From Saccharofermentans sp. (GTDB taxonomy: Bacteria; Bacillota; Clostridia; Saccharofermentanales; Saccharofermentanaceae): a stretch of 40,300 nucleotides of DNA. Positions 34,119-40,300 of the stretch are shown here, in pieces. The notes under the pieces are model-generated. The model was not told the DNA's origin. It worked only from the letters and a program-made list of their open reading frames with translations, and ran no database searches. Each line of letters begins with the position of its first letter. Position 1 is the first letter of the stretch. The stretch is taken from the NCBI GenBank assembly GCA_024695505.1, contig JAILIB010000159.1, positions 1 through 40,300 on the forward strand, written 5' to 3'. The translations under genes and the position numbers were made by a program.

Positions 34119-35293
34119 AGATAATTCTTTTTCAAAACCTCCAGAGCTTTCATTCTGGCTTCCCTGTCAGCTTCCTTGACGGAACCGATATCTGCTTGAC
34201 GTCCGGAATACGCGGCAAAGCCATCGCAAACGTCAAATACCGTCCTCTCGATATCCAGGAATCCGATCTTTCCGTCCAGGAAAGCCATTACAGCCGTCTC
34301 GTTTGCGGCATTCATGACCGCGGGAAGAAGCCCGCCCTGCCTTCCGACATCGTAAGCAAGCTTTACAAGGCGGAAGACTTCAGTATCACATTTTTCAAAA
34401 GTAAGATTATTGCATCCCTGAGAGAAAGGATCAAAAGGCGGTGTGACCGCCTGGCCTCTTTCGGGATAATAAAGTGCAACGATTATAGGCAGGATCATCG
34501 ATGGTCTTCCCATCTGGCCAAGGACAGAACCGTCTTTAAGGCGGACCATCGAATGGATTATGCTCTGCGGATGAACGACGATGTCTATGTCGTCAACGGA
34601 AACGCCAAACAGATGATGAGCTTCGATCACCTCAAGGCCTTTGTTCATCATGGTCGCGGAATCGATAGTGATCTTGCCGCCCATCTTCCAGGTCGGGTGA
34701 TTCAAAGCCTTTTCAGCAGTGACGATTTCCAGATCTTCCCTTTTCATTCCGCGGAACGGGCCGCCTGAAGCCGTAAGAAGGATACGGTCGAGATTCTTGT
34801 TATCACCGTTCCTCAAACACTGCCAGATTGCGGAATGCTCACTGTCGACAGGAAGGATGTCAACGCCCTTTTCCTTAGCGAGCGGCATTATGAAATCTCC
34901 GCCTGCCACAAGTGTCTCCTTATTTGCGAGAGCAATAGTCTTGCCGGAGAGTATCGCGCGGTAAACAGGCTCAAGACCTGCAAATCCCACGATCGCACCG
35001 ACTACGGTATCGCAATCGTCAAGCTGCGCGATCACAGAGCTCGCATCTTCACCGGTGTATATTTCAGTATGGATCCCCTCTTCTTTAAGGCGCCTGGCAA
35101 GTTCTGCTCCTTTTGCCTCATCGCTGACCGCTGCAGCCTTCGGAGAGAATTCTTTGATCTGCTCATAGAGAGTTTCCGTATCAGATCCGCATGAGAGACC
35201 TTCAACGGTAAAATCCGCAGATGCCTTACGGCAGACTTCAAGAGTCTGCTTCCCGATGGAACCTGTGGACCCCAAGATCGACAAACGCCGCAT
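34115..35293 (-). CDS. dxr: 1-deoxy-D-xylulose 5-phosphate reductoisomerase (392 aa)
   Basis: Dxr makes 2-C-methyl-D-erythritol 4-phosphate, the committed step of the MEP pathway. The NADPH loop is LGSTGSIGKQT at 7-17. The metal-binding motif is VDSEHSAIWQ, followed by the flexible-loop region NHPTWKMGGKITIDSATMMN and EAHHLFG. NAANE near the C terminus is also conserved. It sits between cdsA (12-base gap) and rseP (four-base overlap). Confidence 0.97.
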   Translation of the reverse strand: MRRLSILGSTGSIGKQTLEVCRKASADFTVEGLSCGSDTETLYEQIKEFSPKAAAVSDEAKGAELARRLKEEGIHTEIYTGEDASSVIAQLDDCDTVVGAIVGFAGLEPVYRAILSGKTIALANKETLVAGGDFIMPLAKEKGVDILPVDSEHSAIWQCLRNGDNKNLDRILLTASGGPFRGMKREDLEIVTAEKALNHPTWKMGGKITIDSATMMNKGLEVIEAHHLFGVSVDDIDIVVHPQSIIHSMVRLKDGSVLGQMGRPSMILPIIVALYYPERGQAVTPPFDPFSQGCNNLTFEKCDTEVFRLVKLAYDVGRQGGLLPAVMNAANETAVMAFLDGKIGFLDIERTVFDVCDGFAAYSGRQADIGSVKEADREARMKALEVLKKNYL

Positions 35294-35304
35294 TTATCTA
35301 CCCC

Positions 35305-36180
35305 TTAGAATATATTGTTGGCTACTATCGCCAGAAGAAGCCCGATGGGCATCGTGAAGAAAGTGCTGTCAAATCTGTCCAACATTCCGCCGTGCCCCGG
35401 GAATATGTTGCCGTAATCCTTGATCCCGACATGTCTCTTGATGACCGATGCAAACCAGTCACCTAGCTGGGACATAACGGATACAAGAAGTCCCATGCAG
35501 AAAGTCATAACTGCAAACGCAGCAAGATCCATACCGATCTCATCGACTTTGTAGATGACAAAAACCGAATAGAGCATGACGCCTAAAGCACAGAAGAAAG
35601 CACCGCCGATGCATCCTTCCCATGTCTTCTTGGGTGAGATATGCGGAACGATCTTATGCTTGCCCATGGTAACTCCGACGAGATAAGCGAAAACATCAGA
35701 TATCCAGGGAGCTACAAGACCGATCAGCATGTAATACCAACCGTTGCAGCCTTCAGGAAGGAGCAGCATCGCCGCATCAAGGCAGAACAGCGGGAACGTA
35801 ACATAGAAGATCGTACCGCCTGTTGCTATGCCGTTCTCCAGAGCCTTGCTGTCATTGTTTCTGGCAACCGGGATGAGTATTCCGCAGGCGAGCGTGAACA
35901 TGCCGATGACCATAACATAGACGGCAAGCGCATTCTCGGCTGAAACCTTAAGGAAATAGCTTCCCGCGAGTACCAGCACCGAAATCGCGCATCCGGTTAC
36001 GATAAGAGAAGTCGAAGGATCGTATTTGCCGTTCCTTAAAGCCTTGATCAATTCATAGACGACAAAAGAGCCGACTACGACAGACATGATCACTGCCGTG
36101 ATCGGGAACCAAAATGCCGGAAGGAAGAAAGCCGTGAATAAAGCGGCAAATATTATGCCCGTTATCGTTCTCTGTTTCAT
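35305..36180 (-). CDS. cdsA: Phosphatidate cytidylyltransferase (291 aa)
   Basis: CdsA makes CDP-diacylglycerol, the precursor of all phospholipids, and so feeds the cardiolipin synthase at 4251 indirectly. It has about eight hydrophobic segments. The C-terminal signature is complete: SPKKTWEG, then SQLGDWFASVIKRHVG and KDYGNIFPGHGGMLDRFDS. It overlaps uppS by four bases (ATGA). Confidence 0.97.
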   Translation of the reverse strand: MKQRTITGIIFAALFTAFFLPAFWFPITAVIMSVVVGSFVVYELIKALRNGKYDPSTSLIVTGCAISVLVLAGSYFLKVSAENALAVYVMVIGMFTLACGILIPVARNNDSKALENGIATGGTIFYVTFPLFCLDAAMLLLPEGCNGWYYMLIGLVAPWISDVFAYLVGVTMGKHKIVPHISPKKTWEGCIGGAFFCALGVMLYSVFVIYKVDEIGMDLAAFAVMTFCMGLLVSVMSQLGDWFASVIKRHVGIKDYGNIFPGHGGMLDRFDSTFFTMPIGLLLAIVANNIF

Positions 36181-36959
36181 TGTTTGCTGTCACCTGATTC
36201 GGAATCTTTCGCAGATAAGCCGCCAAAGCGCCTGTCGCGCTTGGCATAATCCCTGAAAGCCTGCGTCAGCTCTTCATATCCGAAATCGGGCCAGAGGGTA
36301 TCCGATACCCAGAATTCGGAATAAGCGCTCTCCCAGAGAAGGAAATTCGAAAGCCTCATCTCCCCGCTCGGCCTGATTATAAGCTCAGGATCGGGGACAT
36401 CAGGCAGATAAAGATTTGCACTGATGGAATCCTCGGTAATGTCAGAAGGATCCATCTCGCCTTTTCTTACCATTTCGGCTAGCCTTTGCGCAGCATAGGT
36501 TATCTCCCTGCGGCCGCCGTAATTGAATGCGACAATAAGCTGCATCTTAGGTCTGTTCTTGGACCTCTCTTCACCCTCACGGCAAACCTTCTGAAGGTTT
36601 TCGGGGAGCGAATCGATATCACCGGTGAACCTTACCCTGATGCCTTCTTCGGCGAGTTCCGGATCGTATTTTTCGAAGAACTCGACAAACAGCTTCATGA
36701 GCTGGGATACCTCGTTCTCCGGTCTGGACCAGTTCTCTGTCGAGAATGCATAGACGGTCAGATATTTGACGCCGTAGTTACCGCAGTTACGGCAGAGCTC
36801 CTTGAGGTTCTCGGCTCCTGCGCGGTGTCCGGCGCTTCTCGGAAGAAGCCTTTTCTTGGCCCATCTTCCGTTTCCGTCCATTATCACACCCAAAGACACC
36901 GGGACCTTGAGGCCCGCGGTGTCGTAAGTCTTGATTATCTTGTTAGCTTTAGATGCCAC
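36177..36959 (-). CDS. uppS: Undecaprenyl diphosphate synthase (260 aa)
   Basis: UppS is the cis-prenyltransferase that makes the C55 carrier lipid for cell wall polymers. The catalytic Asp28 lies in IMDGNGRWAKKR. The FPP pocket residues follow (RSAGHRAGAENLKE), then YAFSTENWSRP and the C-terminal IIRPSGEMRLSNFLLW. The start is GTG at 36959, three bases after the frr stop, with only a weak GGA site. The C-terminal tail is charged and slightly longer than average. Confidence 0.96.
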   Translation of the reverse strand: MASKANKIIKTYDTAGLKVPVSLGVIMDGNGRWAKKRLLPRSAGHRAGAENLKELCRNCGNYGVKYLTVYAFSTENWSRPENEVSQLMKLFVEFFEKYDPELAEEGIRVRFTGDIDSLPENLQKVCREGEERSKNRPKMQLIVAFNYGGRREITYAAQRLAEMVRKGEMDPSDITEDSISANLYLPDVPDPELIIRPSGEMRLSNFLLWESAYSEFWVSDTLWPDFGYEELTQAFRDYAKRDRRFGGLSAKDSESGDSKQ

Positions 36960-36962
36960 AGA

Positions 36963-37535
36963 TCAGATTTCCATCAGTTCCTTATTTTTCTTCTCGCAGA
37001 CTGTGTCTACTTCGGCCGTGAACTTGTCTGTGATCTTCTGGACCTTCTCCTCGTATTCTTTGAGGGAATCGTCGGTAAGTTCCTTCTTCTTGTTTGCGGA
37101 ACGCATCTTGTCGATGAAATCACGGCGTGTGTTGCGGATAACGACTTTTGTCTCATCTCCGTAGACCTTAACCTGCTTTACGAGCTCCTTACGGCGCTCC
37201 TCTGTAAGCATAGGGAAAACAAGTCTGATGATCTTGCCGTCGTTTGTAGGATTGATGCCGAGATCGGAAGCCTGGATAGCGCGCTCGATCTCCTTGAGCA
37301 TCTTGGGTTCCCAAGGCTGAAGAGTGATCATTCTTGCTTCAGGGACCTGGATATTGGCTACCGCATTAAGAGGAGACGGCGAGCCGTAATAATCTACCTG
37401 GATCTTGTCCAAAACGTGCGGATTTGCACGTCCTGCGCGGATAGTGTTGAGGTTCTCCTGAAGATTGTCGATGTTCTTCCTCATCTTGGCTTCAACATCA
37501 TCATAATCCTTCTTAGTGATCTCGATCATTGGCAT
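36963..37535 (-). CDS. frr: Ribosome recycling factor (190 aa)
   Basis: RRF splits post-termination ribosomes together with EF-G. The sequence shows the family head (NLNTIRAGRANPHVLDKI), the small beta domain (IQVPEARMITLQPWEP) and the long helical arm with LTEERRKELVKQVK. The start is set at ATG 37535 because GGAG lies nine bases upstream; the ATG at 37544 abuts that GGAG directly. It sits between pyrH (36-base gap) and uppS. Confidence 0.96.
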   Translation of the reverse strand: MPMIEITKKDYDDVEAKMRKNIDNLQENLNTIRAGRANPHVLDKIQVDYYGSPSPLNAVANIQVPEARMITLQPWEPKMLKEIERAIQASDLGINPTNDGKIIRLVFPMLTEERRKELVKQVKVYGDETKVVIRNTRRDFIDKMRSANKKKELTDDSLKEYEEKVQKITDKFTAEVDTVCEKKNKELMEI

Positions 37536-37571
37536 AGCTTTCATCTCCTTTACTATTAATCTTTTTGTATT

Positions 37572-38279
37572 TTATTCAACGATGGTTCCTAAGTCTTCGC
37601 CCTTTGCGATCCTGACGATGTTCTCAGGATCCTGCATGGAGAATACGAGGATCTTAGTGTGGTTATCCCTGCAGAGAGCTGCAGCGGTTGCGTCCATGAC
37701 CTTGAGGTTGAGTCTAAGGACTTCGTCATGAGATACCTTGTCGTACTTCTTGGCATCGGGATAAAGATGAGGATCCTTATCATAGACACCGTCGACCATC
37801 GTAGCCTTGAGGAAGATATCCGCACCGATCTCGGTAGCGCGCAGCGCAGCGCCCGTATCTGTTGAGAAGTAAGGGTTACCGGTACCGCAGGCGAAGATTA
37901 CGATCCTTCCCTTTTCGAGATGCCTTACGGCTCTCTTCCTGATATAAGGTTCAGCCATCTGTCTTACTTCGATAGCGGAAAGGACCCTGGTTACAGCGCC
38001 CTGCTGCTCGAGTGCATCGGAAAGTGCAAGTGAATTCATGAGTGTTGCGAGCATTCCCATGTGGTCAGCCGTGACCCTGTCCATCTTCTCGGAAGATCTT
38101 CCTCTCCAGAAGTTGCCTCCGCCTACTACTATCGCAACCTGAACGCCCAGGTCGGCAACAGCCTTTATGTTCTTGGAAATCTCTTTTAAGACATCATCAT
38201 TGATGCCGAGTTTTGCTTCACCTGCCAAAGCTTCTCCTGAAATCTTAAGAAGCACGCGGTTATATTTCTTCTCGCTCAT
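37572..38279 (-). CDS. pyrH: UMP kinase (235 aa)
   Basis: PyrH is the hexameric amino-acid-kinase-fold enzyme that makes UDP from UMP. Motifs: LLKISGEAL at the N terminus, [11 protein letters not shown], the [14 protein letters not shown] stretch, [13 protein letters not shown] and [12 protein letters not shown]. The start is set at ATG 38279: GGGAG lies 11 bases upstream and the predicted transcription start is near 38307. The in-frame ATG at 38297 would leave a leader of only about 10 bases with no ribosome site. It has its own promoter, separate from rpsB-tsf. Confidence 0.95.
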   Translation of the reverse strand: MSEKKYNRVLLKISGEALAGEAKLGINDDVLKEISKNIKAVADLGVQVAIVVGGGNFWRGRSSEKMDRVTADHMGMLATLMNSLALSDALEQQGAVTRVLSAIEVRQMAEPYIRKRAVRHLEKGRIVIFACGTGNPYFSTDTGAALRATEIGADIFLKATMVDGVYDKDPHLYPDAKKYDKVSHDEVLRLNLKVMDATAAALCRDNHTKILVFSMQDPENIVRIAKGEDLGTIVE

Positions 38280-38313
38280 TAACTCAAACGCTCCCATCTT
38301 TTTGTTTCAATAA

Positions 38314-38322
38314 ATTTTAACA
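38314..38322 (-). promoter_or_regulatory. Extended -10 promoter of the pyrH-frr-uppS operon
   Basis: The minus strand reads TGTTAAAAT, the same extended -10 as at dapA and glutamine synthetase. The -35 is weak (TCAACA at 16 bases). The predicted start near 38307 gives a leader of about 28 bases to the preferred pyrH ATG. The palindromic repeats at 38383-38504 lie just upstream. Confidence 0.6.
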
Positions 38323-38382
38323 GTATTGGAATGAATGTTGAAGAGCATTTTTATTATTTAATAAAAGACGGAACAAAAGCTG

Positions 38383-38504
38383 TTCATGTTTTAGGACACG
38401 TTTTGGGGCAGATCCGTGTCCCATTTCGTGAATATCGTGCCGGATTCACGTTTTGGGACACGTTTTTTGCTGATTACGTGTCCCGTTTCGTGAACCGGTT
38501 CGCT
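38383..38504. repeat. Two tandem 50-base imperfect palindromes and a decayed third copy
   Basis: Unit A is 38383-38432 and unit B 38445-38494; they are separated by 12 bases. Each has the plan: outer arm (6), spacer (4), inner arm (8), loop (14), inner arm (8), spacer (4), outer arm (6). In unit B the arms TTCACG/CGTGAA and GGGACACG/CGTGTCCC pair perfectly. In unit A one wobble and one mismatch occur. Both loops are 14 bases and start TTTT. A partial third copy begins near 38499 (TTCGCTTTTTG). Outer arms of neighbours can also pair with each other. There is no family match known to me. Confidence 0.8.
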
Positions 38505-38531
38505 TTTTGTGATACACGGATTCAAATGCGC

Positions 38532-38565
38532 AAAAAAAGACCGGAGTCTTATGAACTCCGGTCTT
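38532..38565 (-). terminator. Terminator of rpsB-tsf
   Basis: An 11-base-pair perfect stem (AAGACCGGAGT and ACTCCGGTCTT) has a seven-base loop and is followed on the minus strand by seven T residues. It ends the rpsB-tsf transcript about 30 bases after tsf and separates it from pyrH. Confidence 0.95.
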
Positions 38566-38595
38566 GTCTGATCTTTGGTTCTTTGCGAAGAAAGA

Positions 38596-39534
38596 TTACA
38601 GTCCAGCCTGCTTTCTTACTTCCTCAGCGAAATCGTCAGCCTTCTTCTCGATGCCTTCACCGAGTGTGAAACGTGTGAAACGGACAACTGCGATCTCTGT
38701 GCCGAGCTCCTTAGCTGTCTTATCGATGTACTGCTTAACGCTGAGATCCTCATCCTTGATGTACTCCTGATCAACAAGGCAGTTCATCTTGTAGAAGTTC
38801 TTGACCTGGCCGGGGATGATCCTCTCCATGATGATCTTCTCAGGCTTGCCCTCTTCGAGAGCCTTATTCTTAATGATCTCTGTCTCCTTGTCGAGCTCAG
38901 CCTGGGGAACGTCTTCCTCGTTGACCCAACCAGGTCTGGAAGCAGCGATCTGCATGTTGATGTTCTTAGCGAAATCAGCAAACTCAGGCTTTGTGATGAC
39001 GGAATCGTCACCTACGCAGATCTCAGAGAAAACGCCGACCTTACCGCCCATGTGGATGTAAGCCGTAACAGCGCCAAGACCGTTGTTCTCGAAGATAGCG
39101 AATCTTCTGATTGAAGTATTCTCACCGATGTTAGCGATTGCTTCCTTCTGGAAAAGCTCAACTGTCTTGGAAGGATCGCTAGCCAGAGGCTGAGCCATAA
39201 GTTCTTCAATAGAAGCAGGCTTCTTCTCGATGATGTGTGAAACTACTGTATCGCAGAAAGACTTGAAGTTGTCTGTGTTTGCAGCAAAGTCTGTCTCAAC
39301 GTTGATCTCAACGAGGACACCGCTCTTCTGGTCGTCAGCGATCTTAGCGATAACTGCACCCTCAGCAGCAACTCTGGAAGACTTCTTCTCAGCCTTAGCC
39401 ATACCCTTCTCACGGAGCCAGCCCTTAGCCTTCTCGATGTCGCCGTCGCACTCGATAAGAGCCTTCTTGCAGTCCATAATGCCGCAATCTGTCAGATCAC
39501 GAAGTTCTTTAACCTGTTGTGCACTAATAGCCAT
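38596..39534 (-). CDS. tsf: Elongation factor Ts (312 aa)
   Basis: EF-Ts exchanges GDP for GTP on EF-Tu. The N-terminal UBA-like module (VKELRDLTDCGIMDCKKAL, 9-26) and the EF-Tu contact motif TDFAANTDNF at 81-90 are present, followed by the two core repeats and the C-terminal module. The length is typical of Firmicutes forms. GGAG lies eight bases before the ATG, and rpsB ends 21 bases upstream. A strong terminator follows. Confidence 0.97.
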   Translation of the reverse strand: MAISAQQVKELRDLTDCGIMDCKKALIECDGDIEKAKGWLREKGMAKAEKKSSRVAAEGAVIAKIADDQKSGVLVEINVETDFAANTDNFKSFCDTVVSHIIEKKPASIEELMAQPLASDPSKTVELFQKEAIANIGENTSIRRFAIFENNGLGAVTAYIHMGGKVGVFSEICVGDDSVITKPEFADFAKNINMQIAASRPGWVNEEDVPQAELDKETEIIKNKALEEGKPEKIIMERIIPGQVKNFYKMNCLVDQEYIKDEDLSVKQYIDKTAKELGTEIAVVRFTRFTLGEGIEKKADDFAEEVRKQAGL

Positions 39535-39555
39535 GTGTGTATCTCCTTCTATGAA

Positions 39556-40300
39556 TTATGACTCGGAAGCGATTTCTTCCATGCTCTTCTCGCCTGCTTC
39601 TTCAGCTGCCTGCTCACCAGCAACTTCAGCTGTCTCAGCAGCAGCCTGAGCGTTGTCTACGAACATACCCTCGGAAGTAGCATCCTCACCCTGGTGAGCT
39701 TCGATAACAGCGTCAGCCATCTTAGCTGTGATGAGCTTGACTGCACGGATAGCGTCATCGTTACCCGGGATAACGTAATCAACTTCGTCAGGATCGCAGT
39801 TTGTATCAACGATAGCAACGATCGGGATACCAAGTCTTCTAGCTTCTGCAACTGCATTGTGCTCTTTCTTTGTGTCAACGATGAAGAGTGCTGCAGGGAG
39901 CTTGTTCATTCCGACGATACCGCCGAGGTTGAGGTCGAGCTTTGTCATCTCGAGCTTGAGCTTTGCAACTTCCTTCTTTGTACGGATGTCGAAAGAACCA
40001 TCCTGCTCCATTCTGCGGAGCTCCTCAAGGCGAGCAACTCTCTTCTTGATGGTTACGAAGTTTGTGAGAGTACCGCCGAGCCATCTGTAGTTAACATAGA
40101 ACTGACCGCAACGCTGAGCTTCTTCCTTGATGGAATCCTGAGCCTGCTTCTTTGTACCAACGAAAAGGATATCACCCTTCTCAGCGAGCTCTCTCATTGC
40201 AGCGTAAGCGTCGTCAACCTTCTTGACTGTCTTCTGCAGATCGATGATGTGGATGGAGTTGCGCTCTGTGAAGATGTACTCAGACATCTTAGGGTTCCAG
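39556..40300 (-). CDS. rpsB: 30S ribosomal protein S2 (partial, N-terminal end beyond window)
   Basis: The frame runs past the ATG at 40287 to the window edge, where it reads [21 protein letters not shown]2 proteins normally carry about 35 residues before this point (MxQLLEAGVHFGHQTRRWNPK), so the true start is outside. Conserved stretches seen: [47 protein letters not shown] and IPGNDDAIR. The C terminus is acidic and Ala-rich. It is first in the rpsB-tsf operon. Confidence 0.96.
   Translation of the reverse strand, partial: WNPKMSEYIFTERNSIHIIDLQKTVKKVDDAYAAMRELAEKGDILFVGTKKQAQDSIKEEAQRCGQFYVNYRWLGGTLTNFVTIKKRVARLEELRRMEQDGSFDIRTKKEVAKLKLEMTKLDLNLGGIVGMNKLPAALFIVDTKKEHNAVAEARRLGIPIVAIVDTNCDPDEVDYVIPGNDDAIRAVKLITAKMADAVIEAHQGEDATSEGMFVDNAQAAAETAEVAGEQAAEEAGEKSMEEIASES

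Noticed and set aside
36486..37559. Long plus-strand open frame (357 codons) opposite uppS and frr
   Set aside because: It lies wholly antisense to two well-supported genes, has no recognisable domain and reflects codon bias on the other strand.
38383..38504. CRISPR array
   Set aside because: The units are palindromic across their whole length, number only two to three and have no spacer-like variable segments of constant size; no cas gene is nearby.
38331..38669. Plus-strand open frame across the palindromic repeats
   Set aside because: It has no ribosome site, runs through the repeats and the tsf terminator into the antisense of tsf, and has no protein-like features beyond repeat-derived similarity.

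Overview
The window looks like a chromosomal core region of a low-to-medium GC member of the Clostridia (Firmicutes/Bacillota). The main reasons are a PolC-type replicative polymerase, the order rpsB-tsf-pyrH-frr-uppS-cdsA-dxr-rseP-ispG-polC, the trmK-Nif3 pair next to dnaG, and strong GGAGG-type ribosome binding sites. The species cannot be fixed from this sequence; a gut or rumen anaerobe of the broad Oscillospirales/Lachnospirales type is an inference. No phage, insertion sequence, CRISPR array, tRNA or rRNA gene was seen. All but two protein genes lie on the minus strand.

Layout from left to right. 1-7246 (minus) is one tightly overlapping operon: M18 aminopeptidase, cardiolipin synthase, an MTA/SAH-type deaminase and two halves of a heterodimeric ABC exporter, the second cut by the window edge. 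7320-8132 (plus) is a lone PHP-type histidinol phosphatase. 8190-9263 is a membrane acyltransferase. 9324-12114 is an operon of an Lrp/AsnC regulator, a class I/II aminotransferase and release factor 2. 12192-13364 is malic enzyme and 13463-14263 an unknown membrane protein. 14388-16298 (plus) is a long glutamine synthetase. 16390-18306 holds an aquaporin and a PurM homologue, followed by the RNase P RNA gene (about 18343-18690). 18717-22124 is dnaG-trmK-Nif3, without the sigma factor gene that usually sits there. 22216-24377 is dapA-dapB-yajC. 24531-40300 is the long translation/lipid/isoprenoid/replication block rpsB-tsf, then pyrH-frr-uppS-cdsA-dxr-rseP-ispG-polC-priA.

The right-hand block joins ribosome function (rpsB, tsf, frr), UMP supply (pyrH), phospholipid and undecaprenyl synthesis (cdsA, uppS), the MEP isoprenoid pathway (dxr, ispG), intramembrane proteolysis (rseP) and replication/restart (polC, priA). 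Many neighbours overlap by 1-4 bases, which suggests translational coupling.

The most unusual content: (i) the PolC protein is enlarged (1645 residues). Its built-in 3'-5' exonuclease domain has lost three of four catalytic carboxylates, while its PHP domain keeps all nine expected metal ligands, so proofreading may have moved to the PHP site. (ii) Between the tsf terminator and the pyrH promoter are two 50-base imperfect palindromes plus a decayed third, able to form alternative hairpins. (iii) prfB reads straight through what looks like a fossil of the programmed frameshift site. (iv) Five candidate promoters share an extended -10 (TGnTAnnAT), most with no good -35.
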